Of a stretch of 64,000 nt of DNA, positions 1-12,920 are shown piece by piece. Position numbers and translations under genes: made by a program. Position 1 is the first letter of the stretch. The number at the start of each line of letters is the position of its first letter. The DNA lies in assembly GCF_000350225.1 (NCBI RefSeq), contig NW_005179000.1, positions 165,971 to 229,970 on the forward strand, written 5' to 3'. The notes below the pieces were generated by a model that was given only the letters and a program-made list of their open reading frames with translations, ran no database searches and was not told the DNA's origin. The stretch comes from Chondrus crispus (taxonomy: Eukaryota; Rhodophyta; Florideophyceae; Gigartinales; Gigartinaceae).

Positions 1-3000
1 GTATAAATCTTATTCTAGAGTATCCATTAGAAAATTTGGTTGAAAGAAGACCTTTAACGAAAAGTCAAAAGCTTCCTTCTCAAATTTTGATGAAACCGGC
101 GTTAAGTCACGTTGCAACACCCATGTGCTCTAGTCGTCGTTTTCCCTTCTGGTTGCTGAAAACCCCACAATGTTATTACTGATGAAACGAACCACATCCA
201 GCTTCGGGCCTGTTCTATCAAGTGCTTCAGAGATCTCAATAGATTTCTGAAGACTGAACCCAGTACAGTGAGTCAACATCAACACAGCTAGGAAACGATG
301 CATTCCGGAAAGATCAACTCTCTACCCCGGCTTTCCCATAGGCACCATTCGTTCGTTCAGCCAACCCATACATTTGTGCATCACGTCCATCGTCGCCATG
401 TATGACTGGCCTGACCTTCAGGTGGCTCGCAAACGTTCGCGACCTTCGAGATGGCTGATGGGGGAGAAACAAAGTAGTCTCGCTCTTTCGGATATAATTG
501 AGTCGAAGAACTCGTTTTTTTGCATATCGTTTTTGCTTTCTTTCTGCGCCACCCGCCATCCACCAGTCGGATCAACAGAGCTCCGACCGGTAACGCTGGA
601 TCCGTTTCTTGTGATACTTGCACGTCCGCGTCCGAACCTTCATCCGCGCGCTCTTTCGCGTGAATAAACTCTACCGCGTCCCCTCAGATTAAAGGTACTC
701 ACTGCCGTTACCACGGGATCAGTTCCGGTCCCAGGGGGCGGGAAAGTTCTCACGGCCTTGGCTGTGTAGAAAGAGCAATTGCATCCCAATACGTGCTTGC
801 GTTATCATGAAATACACATTGACGAAGACGCTGACGATCCTTCGTGTAACTCGTGTAACCTTGCTTTCAGCTGTCTGATTCCTGAAATTCAAATTGCAGA
901 GAAATGTGGAAAATAGGTGCAACAAGTTGGTGCAATTTGTAAACTGAATAAATATTATACTTTTTAGGACAGCAGGAGCTTTGCGCCAATGGAATAGGCT
1001 CTTAAAGTCACTCTAGTGATCATAAGCGATTTTCAATAGAAAGTCAGATATTTCATATGATCACTGGAATGATCATATGTAATACTGGGTATATCAGATT
1101 ACATCGTAGTGGAAATATCTTTCTGTTGAAACACACAGAAACATGCCGCAAAGATCGGACAAAACAATTTTTATCCCATATAATGGCAGCCTATGACTGA
1201 ATTATTGCCTGCCACGTCATGCGTCGGGTTGCACTTTGCTGTTCGCATGTGCAAGCAAAACCTTTTTGCAGTACGTGTGCGAGCAGTAGCCCTCTTCTCT
1301 TGCAGAGAGCGCACATTGCTATTCATCATATTTGACGCTACACGGGCAAGAGCCGCACGTTGGTACCAAGAAGCTACCCGGAAGCGGTTTGCTGTGGCCA
1401 GACCGATGGCCGTGCGGCAGGCGGCACGCACTGCAATTGCAGATACTCGCAATTCCTTTTCGACCCTCCTCCTTTTATCGTCGTTGTAGTTCTGCCGTGC
1501 CAATTACAATGCCCTGGCAGATGTCAGCACCGCTCCCTCTGATGTATTCGAAAAACCGATTCGATGTCATCACTGAGTCCTTCCGTAAAACCCGATGACA
1601 CGTGGTAAGTCTTTTATCTCTGAATAATTTCTCGAGTTCATCTGCTGTCATCCGGACATCAGCTGCGGCAGAACTGCTGGGTCTAGGAATTGAAAAGCGT
1701 GGGTAGGAATCGATTTGGGAAAGGAACAACGCGCTGGAATCCGGTTTGGATGTTGTGTGGAGCAAAAAATGTTTCGTGCGCAAAACTCAACATCCGGCAA
1801 AATGTAAAAGAATACTACTTGTTATATTTAGTGCGCAGTACAGCCAAATTAATTGCCTCGTCCAGCGCGGCCTTGAGAGCTGAGAATAAAGATACGTCCA
1901 GCTGTTGAGTTTTGCCGGATGTGTGTGCGGGCAGCTCATACAAAACAATATTGTACACATCCAGCAACTCAAGCGTATCTACAGCAATGTGAGAACGGTA
2001 CCCGTATTGTATCAGAAAACCATTTCTCTAGTTTTCGGTTAGATGAGCAACAGAACTTGGGAAGTGCGAAGCCCGAAGGCGAAAAGTGCTTGCGTCCACC
2101 CCTCCCCCACTTTGTGGCAGGCTGATCAAACAATTCCGTCGGCAAAACGACAACATACGTTTCTACGACTTGTACTCCTTGCTTTGTCGTCACACTACAC
2201 GGAAGAAGAACGCCCTTAAAACAAACACAGGTGTAGTACTGGCTCCATTTCCGCCGACTGCCAGTTGAATTTTGACTCTATTTGTATTCAGAATATAACC
2301 AAATTTCCCGTCCTGGGAACCAGCTCTCGTCACGGGTACACGAATATTCTGTTTCCCAATTGCATCACTTCCTGGATTCGCGCTCATCTCATCACAGTTT
2401 CAAATCCCTGAGGGGTATATCTTGTGCTCTCGGATAACCTTTTCGATAAGGGCAGAATGGGTGAGCACATCGCCATGACCGCTTTAATCGCGGTGCCTCC
2501 TGTCGCAAAGTTTTGGCAAATCGAATTTGGTTCAAGGCCTGCGGTTGAAGTCTCGAATATAGTGGGAACCTGGAGACCCATTTTGAAATTGCAGCGACGG
2601 TCTGCGGCCTCGGGTTATGCGAGCGACGATTTTCTCAATTGCTTCCTTGACGTGCCTGCGACGGAGTGAAATTCCGCGGCCGGCACATCGGAGCAGTAAG
2701 GGCAGAACCAATTCCTGTTGAACTGATGACGGGGATGAAAAGGGACCAGGGCGGCGTGGGGATGGAACGCGAGGATCTGTTTTCGAATGGTCGTGTAGAG
2801 TAGAGCCGTGAACGCGTTGAAATTCGGAGGTCTTTCGAATGGTACTCCCAGTACGAACCACCTATATGGCGGCCTGTAGTGGTTTGGGTTTGGATTTTCG
2901 TGGACGAGGGGACGTCATTTTTGTCTTGGGACGACGGCATGACACACACTCATGTCGAAGATGAATGCTTTCGAATGGTGTGCATTCGTATTCTCGAGGG

Positions 3001-4850
3001 TGTGCGGCCATCTGGCCCGAGCGGGTAGTCGCGTTTCTGAAAAGCCCACCTTTTTGCAGCGCAGATAGTCGTGAATCGTGTCTTGTATGTAACATTACGT
3101 GTTCTGTCCACTGACGAGATTTAATTTTAAATCCATCCAAACGGTTCGTCCTTAGAACGCCATTCGTGGCATGCTCTATGCTCGAGAAGGCGCCTTGGCC
3201 CACGAATTGTATATTTCTCCTAAATATTTATGCAGTCTGGATAGTTGCAGCGTTGTCCGATAATTGCGTTACCTTCACGTTACACCCGTGGTCAGCTGGC
3301 GCCATGCCTGTCCCTGTAGAAATACTGAAGAACCACGCAGGAAATACCGTGATGGGAAGAAAACTCTGGCACCGAAGAACGGTGTTTTACTCATCCAGGT
3401 GTCCCAACGAACGACAGATTTTGACCTTGATGCCATGTGACTATCTGCTCTCTTCGCGGGGTGCAACCTCTCTTCGCTACTCGAGCGACAAGCCTATAGG
3501 CTTGGGTTGGGGTACCATAAAAAGGTAAACCATTTTATACTACCCCAATCCAGATCGCAAATATATCCCAAGTTGCGACGAGTTACAGTGCGACCGTAAA
3601 AGGTTGTTATAATTTGTTTGCTGTAGAGTTAATACGTCTTCACTACTGTGCCCGGAGGGCATAAGTCGGGCGCTCGATATTTCGTTTTGTCGTGCTCCTG
3701 TCGAGCTGCATAAATCTTGCTCATGAGTCGACTTTCAGATGTCGAGGCAGCTTTAGTAATCACATGGAACGTCTGCTTGAAATTGTTAGACTTCCAAATT
3801 GGTATTTTCATGCGATAAAACCTTCCAAGTCATGCTATAGAATTTACTTTCAATCGAAGCCCTTTGTGAAGGCGTACATCTCTCCGTCCAACGTTGAACT
3901 TAAACACGATTGGACTCTTTACTTGAAAATTCGAAGGAGTGGCACCGATTTGAAGGATCGCATATTATAATAGTGCAACTAAGTGTGGATGAGAAGTGTT
4001 CCTTGCCTCCGAAGTATGCCCCAGGGTACACGCCAAGGCTTAAATGGCTTCATCAAGATTTGTGTACTTCAAGCCTAACTCAGGTGTAGTCTTGGCAGAT
4101 TTTATAGCGCTGTAGAGACTTTCATGTGCATCGGACTGACTTTGCCCCTTTCTTTTCTCGTGACCTTAGCTGCGCAATAAGCAGAGCAGCAGATATTCGA
4201 GCACGTTTAAGTGACCCACGCTACTTCAGCGCAACGACTCCGGTACAATTCGAACATCGAATCGCTCCGGACAGTTTGTATTTTGGAAATATAATCACGT
4301 TGGCTAATAATGAATTCCCAAGAATAAGTTGTTTTCAGTTCACAGCCAAAAATCTCAAAATTATCTCAGAACTCGTTCACGGGACTCAAACTTCTCTAGG
4401 GTTGCACTTGTCATCTTTAGGGAGTATTCTCTGCCTGCTAGAAGTCCTCTGCGGTGCTTTTTTAGCGATTCTTGGCACGAGGAGGGCCGCAGACGCCTCT
4501 ACACGTCGTCCCCAGTTTCTCCCGGTCATGGCAAGGTCTTGGGGGCCCACGTCCACAAGCGGCACCGCGATTTCTTCCACTGCGACGGTCCCGTGTGACT
4601 CGACCACGGTACTTTCCGTGGGAGCCGGCGGGCTGGAGTTCCGCCGAGCGGTAGGCGGTAGGCGCTCGTACTGCAACCCCGGACGAAGATCTTGGGGAAT
4701 TCGACGTTTTCGTCAATTGGCCTAGCGTGCCTCAAAAAGCTTCGATCGAAACGCTCTATTGGCATTCCTAAAATAACCGCACGAAAGTTACGGGGCCACC
4801 GCCGCCGCCATGGCGTACAGTAAGCCCGATTGTAACCGCAGACACAACCC
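1..4850. other. Region with no recognised gene
   Basis: I see no coding region that resembles a known family here. The longest open frame, 4126-4725 (+, 199 aa), has no recognisable motif and a composition expected of a chance frame. A 12-nt inverted repeat, catccggcaaaa at 1791-1802 and its complement at 1910-1921, is the only structure noted. The stretch could hold decayed transposons or small-exon genes that cannot be recognised without transcripts. Confidence 0.5.
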
Positions 4851-4904
4851 TTAGGAGTCGTTTTACAGGTGGCGCCCAATGCGAAGTACAGTAGCACCTC
4901 GCCG

Positions 4905-5215
4905 GGCACACGTGTAAGATCTGCCCGGTTGATAATTCGTAATTAAAAGTTCATGGCGCAGATTCGCCAATTAAGTACAGTAGCTGGTCTACAGTTGGTG
5001 ACAGCTACTGTAGGGGGACAGGTGTCCGGCTATCCCTCTGAGGCGTTGAGACCTTGGCACATGCCCCGTTAAATGAACCGAAAGGCGGACTTGCTTCCCT
5101 TCCCTTTATGGTGCTAAGCAACCCGTTATCAGTTTTCATTAGCGCCCAGGCTTCTAACGCGAGATCAGCCGTCCGAGTTTAGCACCTCCGACCGGCTGAG
5201 GGTCACCGGCCATGT
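4905..5215 (-). repeat. Module B dispersed repeat, copy 1 (reverse)
   Basis: Read on the minus strand, this stretch aligns by eye with 20145-20470 and 10085-10460. The same landmarks appear in order: a gctcagccggtcgg-like start, gttagaagcc, taaagggaaggga, cctcagaggga, gacacctgtcc, and ctgtagaccagctactgta. It contains a 10-bp inverted repeat (acagtagctg / cagctactgt). It probably derives from the terminal or non-coding part of the DIRS-like retroelement at 16.7-19.4 kb, because the other copies sit beside such sequence. Confidence 0.6.
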
Positions 5216-6002
5216 GTGCCTCTCCTCTTTTCCAGTCTATCTGTACGGTACAGAGTTCGCGCTTGCTTATCCAACGGCATGTGCTCCCTCATCTCCAATC
5301 CCCTCCAATATCTCCTCCGTTCTGGCTCTGCAAACTGTCGAAAGAGCTTTTCGGGACCTAACAACAGCACAGGCGCTGTCCTTTCAGTGCACGCCAATTT
5401 TCTCGACCAATCAGATGAAACTGGAGACGACCCCAGCGGTGTGGCTTGCCTTCGAGCCGAGTGTTGTTCTATGCAAATTTCTTGCTCGTAGCGTGCCATC
5501 GCTTGGTACCAGACACCCGGGTACCTCGCTAAATAGCTGCCCGCCTGTGTGCATGTCGCAGATGGAAGTCACTCAACAAAAAAGACCTCACGCGCCGGTC
5601 GGATTATACGGTTCTGCAGCGTCGCGCTTTGTCCCGAATTTGGTTACTGTTCACCTCTTCCGTTATATTGGAGGTTTGACGGAAGGCGGTGACATCCCGA
5701 CCGCTTGGTAAATAACCTATCGGAAACGTACGTGCGCAGAAGGAAGTTAACCACTTCCGGGTAGGTTTGAAGCAGCCGGCGCTGCTCCGCGTGGAGCTCC
5801 ATAGTGTTCCCGTGTAATCGAAAATCGAGCAAGGCGTGCGCCTGCCTAGTCAGCTATAACTAGAAAAAGCGTACCTCCGCGCCTTTTCTGCCGCCATTGC
5901 TGTCGCAGGCCATTTTAAAGCGTGCGAGAAACCAAGAACCGCGATTAGATCTTGACCACGGAACGTTTAGGTCCTCAATTGCTTGTCCAGCTTCTTCCGG
6001 TA

Positions 6003-6638
6003 TCATTTGATTCGTCGTGCCGTACCTCTGTCATAGCGCTCCATGCGATTCGATCTATTGGCTGGATTCTCCAGCCGATAGGTCCGGTAGTCAACTGCCT
6101 CAGTGACGAGGATGTTTAACGATCTGATAACCGGGAGCCGTCCCAGGTTACGCCTCGGGGCAGACCGGCGGTCTCTGCCCCTGCGGCGAAGGTCACCTTC
6201 TTCGTCGGGGCTACAGTAGCCGCCTCGATCCGTATATTCTCGCCAAAACCCACGTCGGTCGCTCACGCGGCGATCGCTGAGGTCGCTTAATTGCACATCA
6301 TCCGACTCGGCGCTATAATCATCGGAGGGGTATCGGCCCCCTCCGGCATCGCGGTTCTTGCGCACTACCCTGCGGCGTCTTGGGTCACCTTCTTCGAAGG
6401 GATTTTCTGTGCTCTCCGAGTCCATATCTTGAGCGCGGGGTGTGCTACTTCTGCTCAACCGATATGGCTCTCGTTTTTCAGTCGCGAGGCATCCCAGGCG
6501 GTATTCAGTCCATGTGGGACTAGTAATAACGAGTGCGGGAGGGCCATTGTCTGTGAGACCTCCTGTAGCATCATTAATCGGTGGGAGGTAGATGGGCTTG
6601 CCCTCCTGGTAAGGGGCCATTTTACTGATCCTGGGCAC
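6003..6638 (-). CDS. Hypothetical charged protein, possibly retroelement-encoded
   Basis: This is an open frame of 211 aa starting with ATG. I do not recognise it. The first 60 residues are mixed (PYQEGKPIYLPPIND and similar). The middle is rich in Arg, Asp, Glu and Ser (EGDPRRRRVVRKNRD, DDYSAESDDVQLSDLSD) and is probably disordered. It starts about 30 bp from the left edge of module A (6668), a repeat that elsewhere borders the DIRS-like element, so a retroelement gag-like origin is possible. No zinc knuckle is present. The composition is more protein-like than surrounding frames, but coding status is unproven. Confidence 0.35.
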   Translation of the reverse strand: MPRISKMAPYQEGKPIYLPPINDATGGLTDNGPPALVITSPTWTEYRLGCLATEKREPYRLSRSSTPRAQDMDSESTENPFEEGDPRRRRVVRKNRDAGGGRYPSDDYSAESDDVQLSDLSDRRVSDRRGFWREYTDRGGYCSPDEEGDLRRRGRDRRSAPRRNLGRLPVIRSLNILVTEAVDYRTYRLENPANRSNRMERYDRGTARRIK

Positions 6639-6695
6639 TGTAGTATACCCCCCCCTGGGGCTTTTTAGTTAGATTAGATCAACGACGGGATCCAA

Positions 6696-6722
6696 TACTG
6701 TAGAGCCCGACGCTCTACAGTA
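6696..6722. repeat. 11-bp hairpin in module A
   Basis: tactgtagagc, a 5-nt loop, then gctctacagta: a perfect 11-bp inverted repeat at the left edge of module A. Confidence 0.8.
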
Positions 6723-6869
6723 CTACCGCGCGTGGCCACGTGTACCCCTCGGGTACAGGGCGCACACGTGTGCACGTGTACGCGCGGGACAGAAGCGCGC
6801 ACACACGTGTACTGCCAGCCTCGATGGCTGACAGTATTACAGTACGGTCCGATCTGTACTACAGTAGTC

Positions 6870-6895
6870 CACTACAGTACTTCGGTACTGTAGTG
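6870..6895. repeat. 11-bp hairpin with C(TTCG)G loop
   Basis: cactacagtac, ttcg, gtactgtagtg: a perfect 11-bp stem closed by a cUUCGg-type tetraloop, one of the most stable RNA loops known. It occupies the same place in module A as the 13-bp hairpin at 19699-19728 in the second copy, where stem and loop sequences differ but pairing is kept. Confidence 0.85.
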
Positions 6896-7300
6896 TTATA
6901 TCTTGTTTTGTATATGAAATATGGAGCGGACCAGCGGCGGTGGAGGAGGACAGGCAGGGATTTGTCACCCACTGACCGTCAAGGTCCGACTTCTCGCTTA
7001 TTCTATGGTAACGCTCGCTAAATACCATGGAGCGGCACCGAGCGCGGGTTGAGGACGCGCGCGGCCCACCCACGAGCCGGCTCCGCCTCTGCCCGTCCGT
7101 ACTGGATCATTACCCAGTACCGCGCCGAGGCGTCGAGGCGTCGAACCGCTCGCGCGTGCCCGCGTCCTCTCCGTCCCGCTCTATTACGCTACCCGGGCCC
7201 GCTGCCCAGTGTCGTTAGCTGGTGTCCCGCTTCACCCCCGTCTTCCCGATCGACAAGGGTCTCGGTCAAACTGTGCATACACCCCTATCGCTGGGGGTGT

Positions 7301-7612
7301 TTATGCTCCAGGCACGGAGCCGATCGGCTCAGCGTGCGAAAGCGAGAGAACCGGACCGATAGAGTCCCGCACTGCGGGCGCGTCGACTCCTGCTTCAGCT
7401 GGGAAAGTCATGGTCAGATGATCGGCCACGGCGGTACTGATTGATTTCTTTAGAGCCGTTCTGGAACGGGACTCGTCATCCTCAGTTGCAAACGCTGCCA
7501 GAACCTTTCGTCGGACGTAGATTGGTACTAATTCGTCCAAGAGCGGTGGAATCTCCCTGCGTACGTGCGCGTCCACAACATCGGTCACCGTTCGTTCGAG
7601 GTACACGTGCAC
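7301..7612 (-). CDS. Small hypothetical ORF
   Basis: An open frame of 103 aa. The N-terminal half has the spacing of an amphipathic helix (VTDVVDAHVRREIPPLLDEL, then VPIYVRRKVLAAFA), followed by an acidic turn and a Lys/Ser stretch. No family is recognised. It overlaps the right edge of module A and lies 665 bp upstream, on the same strand, of the 211-aa ORF at 6003-6638. The two could be parts of one decayed retroelement gene. Coding status is uncertain. Confidence 0.25.
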   Translation of the reverse strand: MHVYLERTVTDVVDAHVRREIPPLLDELVPIYVRRKVLAAFATEDDESRSRTALKKSISTAVADHLTMTFPAEAGVDAPAVRDSIGPVLSLSHAEPIGSVPGA

Positions 7613-8008
7613 AACCGGGGTAGTTTCGTGGCGAGGAACGCCTCAACTCAGGCTTGTAAGCGCGGTTGAATCGCGTCCATCGTCCACTGTACGCGATTCC
7701 CAGTGCCCACCAATGTGCCCGGCGCTACATCCAATGCGAATGACTATGTAGCATAAACCCCCGGTCGGCTAGAGGCTTACCTATAGTTCAGTCAGGCCTG
7801 CACATGCGGGAGAAAAAGAAAAATACGGCAACTAAAGAACGAACACGGGCGTTGGTAGCGTGGTTGAGCAGGGGAACCGATCGCAATTACAGTACGCATT
7901 ATTGAGGATCGATGCTCTTGACGCCCCGGGGCGGCACTAGGTGACGTCCTAGTGCGGACGGGCAGAGGCGTATCCAAGCTCCCTCGCATACGTACGCAAC
8001 CACTGCCA

Positions 8009-8045
8009 GGGCGTGTGCACACTATAGTATAGTGTGCACGCGCCC
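8009..8045. repeat. 37-nt near-perfect palindrome
   Basis: Two 18-nt arms around a single g, with one mismatch (gggcgtgtgcacactata / tatagtgtgcacgcgccc). It lies in repeat-rich DNA with no gene. Confidence 0.85.
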
Positions 8046-9054
8046 TCCCATACTGCAACACTGTCAGCCGTCCACGCTGACAGAACATGTGTCCGCGTGC
8101 GTGTAGTGCACTGACACACCCCGCTTTTTCTGGGACCCGTGTCCTCCGTCAGGACACCTGTCCCTACGGACCCAACCGCGTGTACCAGCCGACACGTGTA
8201 AGCGGACCTCGAGGCCCTGGCTGACAGTGTCAACCCCCACCTGTAAGGGGTTGTCATACCTCCCCATGACGAGTTTCTCCGGCCATTGTTGCCGTTTCAA
8301 TTTAGTATTTTTAGTTTAAGTAATTACCACTCCGACGCCGGCTACTATATGGCCGACGTCCGACCCTATGTAAATGGACATGAAACTTTGGGACTACAAC
8401 TCGGGTTTCTGGAACGGAGTCGTAGCCTCGCGTCGGTCCCCGTCCTACGACGGTACCCTGCGAGCCATCTGCGTCCCTATTCCCACCTATCTATACCGCG
8501 CGCGTCGTCCCGCTACACACTGCCTTCCACGTGACAGCGGTCCATACCGCTCCGCCCCTCCTGGGCTCTACTTTCCCCCTTTTCCCTTAATTTCGCTATT
8601 GCGTTAGACGCCCGGACCCTGTGCCGGTTACCCCACACTGTGGGTGACCTGTCAGTTGGTCTCCCGAATCAACCCCCGCGCCCCGAACGCGCGAGGCTCT
8701 GCCTGAAGGGAGACCTACTGTCTTCCCCCTCAGTACACGACAGTGCGCGCCTGTCCGCGCTGCAAGGTCGGTAACCTACGCGCGCGATCTAATTCAAATC
8801 TAAGTGTGATTCGCAATTATACTACAGACCTGTTGTGGCTCGGTTGCGGTGGCTGGCGAACCAGGGCTTTGGGATTCCTCATTCGGGGGCCCGTTGCACT
8901 TCGGCCACTGCGGGTGCTCGCGCGCCTGGAGCCGGGGTCATCTTGTTGTTCTTCCGACCTGTTCACAGTTGACTGAACACTTGCGAACGACGCGTTGTTT
9001 TCTCATCCTTTTCTTTCCGTCAGTTTTTACGCAGCAATCGAGAGACCAAGCTCG

Positions 9055-9545
9055 CGGCTCTACGTCGAGAGCTATCCTCTCCACAAAAGTGCCAAATGGT
9101 GGGATAACTCCAGTCCACTCTCGGTTGGGTAAGAGGTTTGGGAGGTGTAGCCGGGAGAACACGCGACCTGGCACACACGGCACGCTTATAACCGATACGG
9201 TCGAGTTCGCAAAAAACGGTTTGCCACACGTTGACGGTTACACGCAGTCGTCCCGTAGTGTAAATTCGGGTACAACTGGAGACGGGTTAGAAGCCAGCGC
9301 GGGTAAACTAACCGAACGGTAGTAGTTAGGCGCGAAAGGGACAGGCCCAAGCTTGCCCCTGGTTAACTGTTGGGGACTGGTGTCGGGTCTTATCCCCTCA
9401 GAGGGAAGCCCTGAAACCTGCCTCAGTACGATACTTGCCGTTTAGAGCGTACCGGGTACTGTACACAATTAAAATTCTAACGCCCTAATACCGAACTACC
9501 GCACGGGCTCCGACAGTCACGTGTGAACTACTGTACACGCGTAAT
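9055..9545 (+). repeat. Module B-type repeat, copy 2
   Basis: This aligns by eye with 21030-21545. Shared landmarks in order: gggataactcc, ggttgggt-aagagg, cacgcgac, gatacggtcga, gttagaagccagcgcg, aactaccgaacggt, ggcgcgaaaggga, cttaacccctcagagg, gtaccgggtactgtacacaatta, and ctactgtacacgcgt. The 3' half is also related to module B copies at 4.9, 10.1 and 20.1 kb. Confidence 0.65.
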
Positions 9546-9959
9546 TAGCAACGACCGATCGGCTCGCGCCCACTCATACCACGTTGATAACCATCCCGCG
9601 TGTATACTGCGTACGGCCGCCAGATTACTAATCTCTGCGTGCGTCGGTCGTTATACTACAGTGCGCGCTGTACCACATGTACAGGTGCCAAGGGCGCAGC
9701 CACCTGTACCACTGAGCCGGTCGCTCCCTGGAGGAGTACATTGGACATCCTTCCCTGTAGTCACAGTATAATTGGATCACTACAGGACTGAAAGGTCGCC
9801 AGAGGTGCCTTGGCAGTCTTGTGGTGATACCTAGGGACCAGGGCAGTCCGCCTTAACAAGGAACGGAAACGTGGACTCCTTAACGCTAAATCCAGACCCA
9901 ATTCTGCCAAGACTTGGCGCCACGTCCGGCCAGGGTCCGGTTTTTCAGACTTCTAAGCA

Positions 9960-10460
9960 CCGAGTCACCATTGTGTGCGGCATTGTAGTACAACTACCCT
10001 CACGACGACCACATAAAGTGAGGGAGGTTAGAGGTAACGGAGCTCTCGCTGGTTAGATACTCACGTGCGAGTCAATTACTGTACAGGGAGGACTCGTAAA
10101 GAATGAAGCCACACATGGCCGGTCGGAGGTGGTAGAACTAGACGGTCGGCCAGGGGTTAGAAGCCCGAGCTAAGAGGGAAACCAGAACAGATGTCGCTGA
10201 TTGCTGTAAAAGGAAGGGAGGCGAGTTTGCCTCCTCTTTACTGGAGCAGGGCAATTGCCCCGGTCTTAACCCCGAAGTGGGACGCCCGGACACCTGTTCC
10301 GCTACAGTAGCTGTTACTTACTGTATACCAGCTAATGTACACAATTAATCAATTTGTGCCATTAACTACTAATTACTACAAAAGCACCGTACGGGTTACA
10401 CACGTGTGCCAGTGGCCACGATTCTCGCCAGCGGTTTGTACCACGTGTGATTATTAACCA
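9960..10460 (+). repeat. DIRS-like tail plus module B, copy 3
   Basis: 9975-10045 matches 19350-19420 (gtagtacaactaccctc..., then gtgagggaggttagag), which is the 3' end of the DIRS-like element. 10085-10460 then matches 20145-20470 (gttagaagcc, gggaaacca, aagggaaggaggcgag, cgctacagtagctg, tgtacacaattaa, cattaactactaattacta). The linkage ties module B to the retroelement. Confidence 0.65.
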
Positions 10461-12920
10461 CTGTACCGGTTACACTCGTGTGCCCTTGACTATGGCTCTT
10501 TCCAGCGGTTGTACCCCATGTGACCCGTGGCCACGACTATTGCCACAGGTTATCCCATGTGTGACCCGTGGGGTACTACTGTACTCCGCGGCCGGCGCGT
10601 GTACGCCCGCTCGCTGCCGTAGCACCTGTCCCCCGTTTGGTTAACATCTCCCAGGGTTGGTCGTGGTACACAATTGTATTGTAGGTATATACCTGGTAAA
10701 AAGCCGAGCCAAGCATGCCCGCTCTTGTTGCAGGGTCGCATTCTTCCGTCCGTTTTCGGAATTCGTACGAGCCACTCTCGAGAGAGGTCTGTGGCATTTT
10801 GATGTACCAATACCTACGAGAAATCCTCCGCATCGTTCTAAAACCTTTTCAGGGGATTTTTCTGAAACACGTAGCAGGAAAACAAGGTGAAATTATTAGA
10901 AACCGTGTTCTTGATGATGTCTCCTTAAAAGTTTTTTCTGCTCACGTCAGTAGTGCCAATAGTAATAAAAGTCATCCGTACCATTTAGATTGAACCTCTT
11001 CTTGTCTCAAAATACAACCTTTTTCCATTCATCATCATTTCCGGTAACATGTTTTAAAGCAATCTAGTTTATGTTGCATATGCATTGGAACAAATGCAAA
11101 ATCACTTATAAACTTTGTGTACTTCAGATTAATATCCTTCTTTCAACCCCCTTGAAGTCAAGACTTTTAGAGCGGTAATTTATGGGTCTTACAGACCTGA
11201 TTCCCAGACTTTTCCCATTTACAGGCTTCTCACATGACTCTGTGCCTTAAAAACGATTTAAAATCGAAGGCCTTCTGGTTCTTTTTATAGATCCATATCC
11301 CTAGCATCTCTATGTAGTATTTACTGCTCCTTTGCCAATTTTCGTTTTCCTCAGATTTTGGCCTATGAATCAGTGTAATGATCTATTGATCCCATTTCAG
11401 CAATGTTTTGAGGACGCCATAAGGGTCCCTCACAATCTGCTTCATAGTTTCAGGCCGGTATCGACCGAGGGTGCTCATTACCAGGCGTCTTTCAAGTTTT
11501 CAAGACTCAAAATCGGCGCAGTGGAAGCAGCGGAACGCCCATGTCTTTGCACAACAGGCTGACGACGACCATGTCAACCGTTCTTCCCACATCCTCAAGC
11601 CCAGGGGAGACACCATGGCTGGCTACGAAAGGGGTCTGTAGTGCAATATCAGGCTCTACAGGGGGTGGAAAGAAAGAAAAATAATTGGATATTACAAATA
11701 GTCCGGGGTGGGAGACACACGTGTGAATAATTGCACAGTTTCAATTTTTAATTATTTTATTTTATTTAGTTAATTAGTTAGCATCAATTTCGCTGACATT
11801 AGATTAGATCTAGGATCTAGCGCCGCGAGCTACTCTAGTGGCTCCGGTGGGGCGATATATACCTTAGCCCTCTGACCCGCGAGTCAGTAAAGGTAACCCG
11901 AGTTGCTGGAGTTGAATGTCGCCTTGGTCAAAGTCCGTCTCTACCAAGACGCTCCCATTTACATAAGCCTACGGTATCCTTCAGCGCTCGGAGGTCCCCT
12001 ATCTTTTTCCTTTATTCCCCTATCCTTTAGTTCCCTATCCTAATTTCCCTTAATCTTGAGTTGGTCCCACCTTGTAGGATTGTGATCCGCGACGTGACGT
12101 CATTAGCCATCGGGCTTCTGTGTTGGTGCACCAGTGGTGCTTTTCTCAGCTTTGGTTCCATCGGAATCTGGTTGCGACCGATCCGGTGTTGGTACTTTGC
12201 CATCGGGCAGTACGACGGTGTAGCGCTGCTACGTCTTCTTCTTTCCCAACGGGCAACGTTTCGACGTCCCCGTCGAAGACCTTATCAAGGGTATAAGGTA
12301 TCAAGGCGCTCCACGAGCATTGTATTTACGACCCAGCCGGTTCGGTCTGCCTAAACACCCTGCACTCCTCGAGCATTTACCTTTTCAAGTCTTTACCACA
12401 CCCATAGTCCCGGGCCGAGCTTTTCTTCCTTTGCCCCCCTTTTAGGGATTCGAGCTACCGCAAGCCGCAAGCCCGCATAAAGGGAAAGAGAGCTCCGAAC
12501 ACTCAGTGGCATTGCGCCGCCGGCTGCTTTGGTTGTTTCGTTTCTTTGTTTGTTTTCGGGTTGTGAGGGTCTTCGACCTTGTCTACTGCCTACCAGGCGC
12601 ATTGCACCACAGGGTCACGGCCGTAGGAAGGGCCGAGCCCGTGGAAGAATCCGACGGCGCCGAAGAGGAGGAGGTCGCGGGCAGCGCAGAGCTCGCGTGG
12701 GACGTCAGCGGAAGTGAAATACAGGCGAATAAGCAGTCAAGGAGCGGCCGTAGGTGTCGTTCTCGATGGCTTCTTCGCAGGGGAGGTCGTTGGGGAGCGA
12801 GTGACGTTGTTTTGGACGTCAGCGATCTTGAAGATGCCGGTAGCACTGCTTGTACGCAATTTAACGGCAAGCAGATAAAGCTTTGTCACTTTGTTTGTAG
12901 ACAATGTACTGGAATAATGC
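10461..12920. other. Region with no recognised gene
   Basis: CACGTG- and TACTGTA-rich repeat DNA runs to about 10.65 kb. From about 10.7 to 11.8 kb the sequence is A+T-rich with only short frames. At 11799-11810 the word attagattagatc recurs, as at the left edges of both module A copies, but the sequence after it does not follow module A. No gene is supported. Confidence 0.5.

Larger units (their letters stand above)
6668..7310 (+). repeat. Module A dispersed repeat, copy 1
   Basis: This aligns by eye with 19513-20140. Both start with agattagatcaa, then carry CACGTG-rich sequence, a hairpin built from TACTGTA/TACAGTA words, a gga-gcggaccagcggcggtg-like block, a gcctctgcccgtc block, tcccgctctatcacgctac, ccgtcttc, and an acaccccta...ggggtgtt hairpin near the end. 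Identity is low enough that the copies are old, but the order of landmarks is the same. Confidence 0.65.
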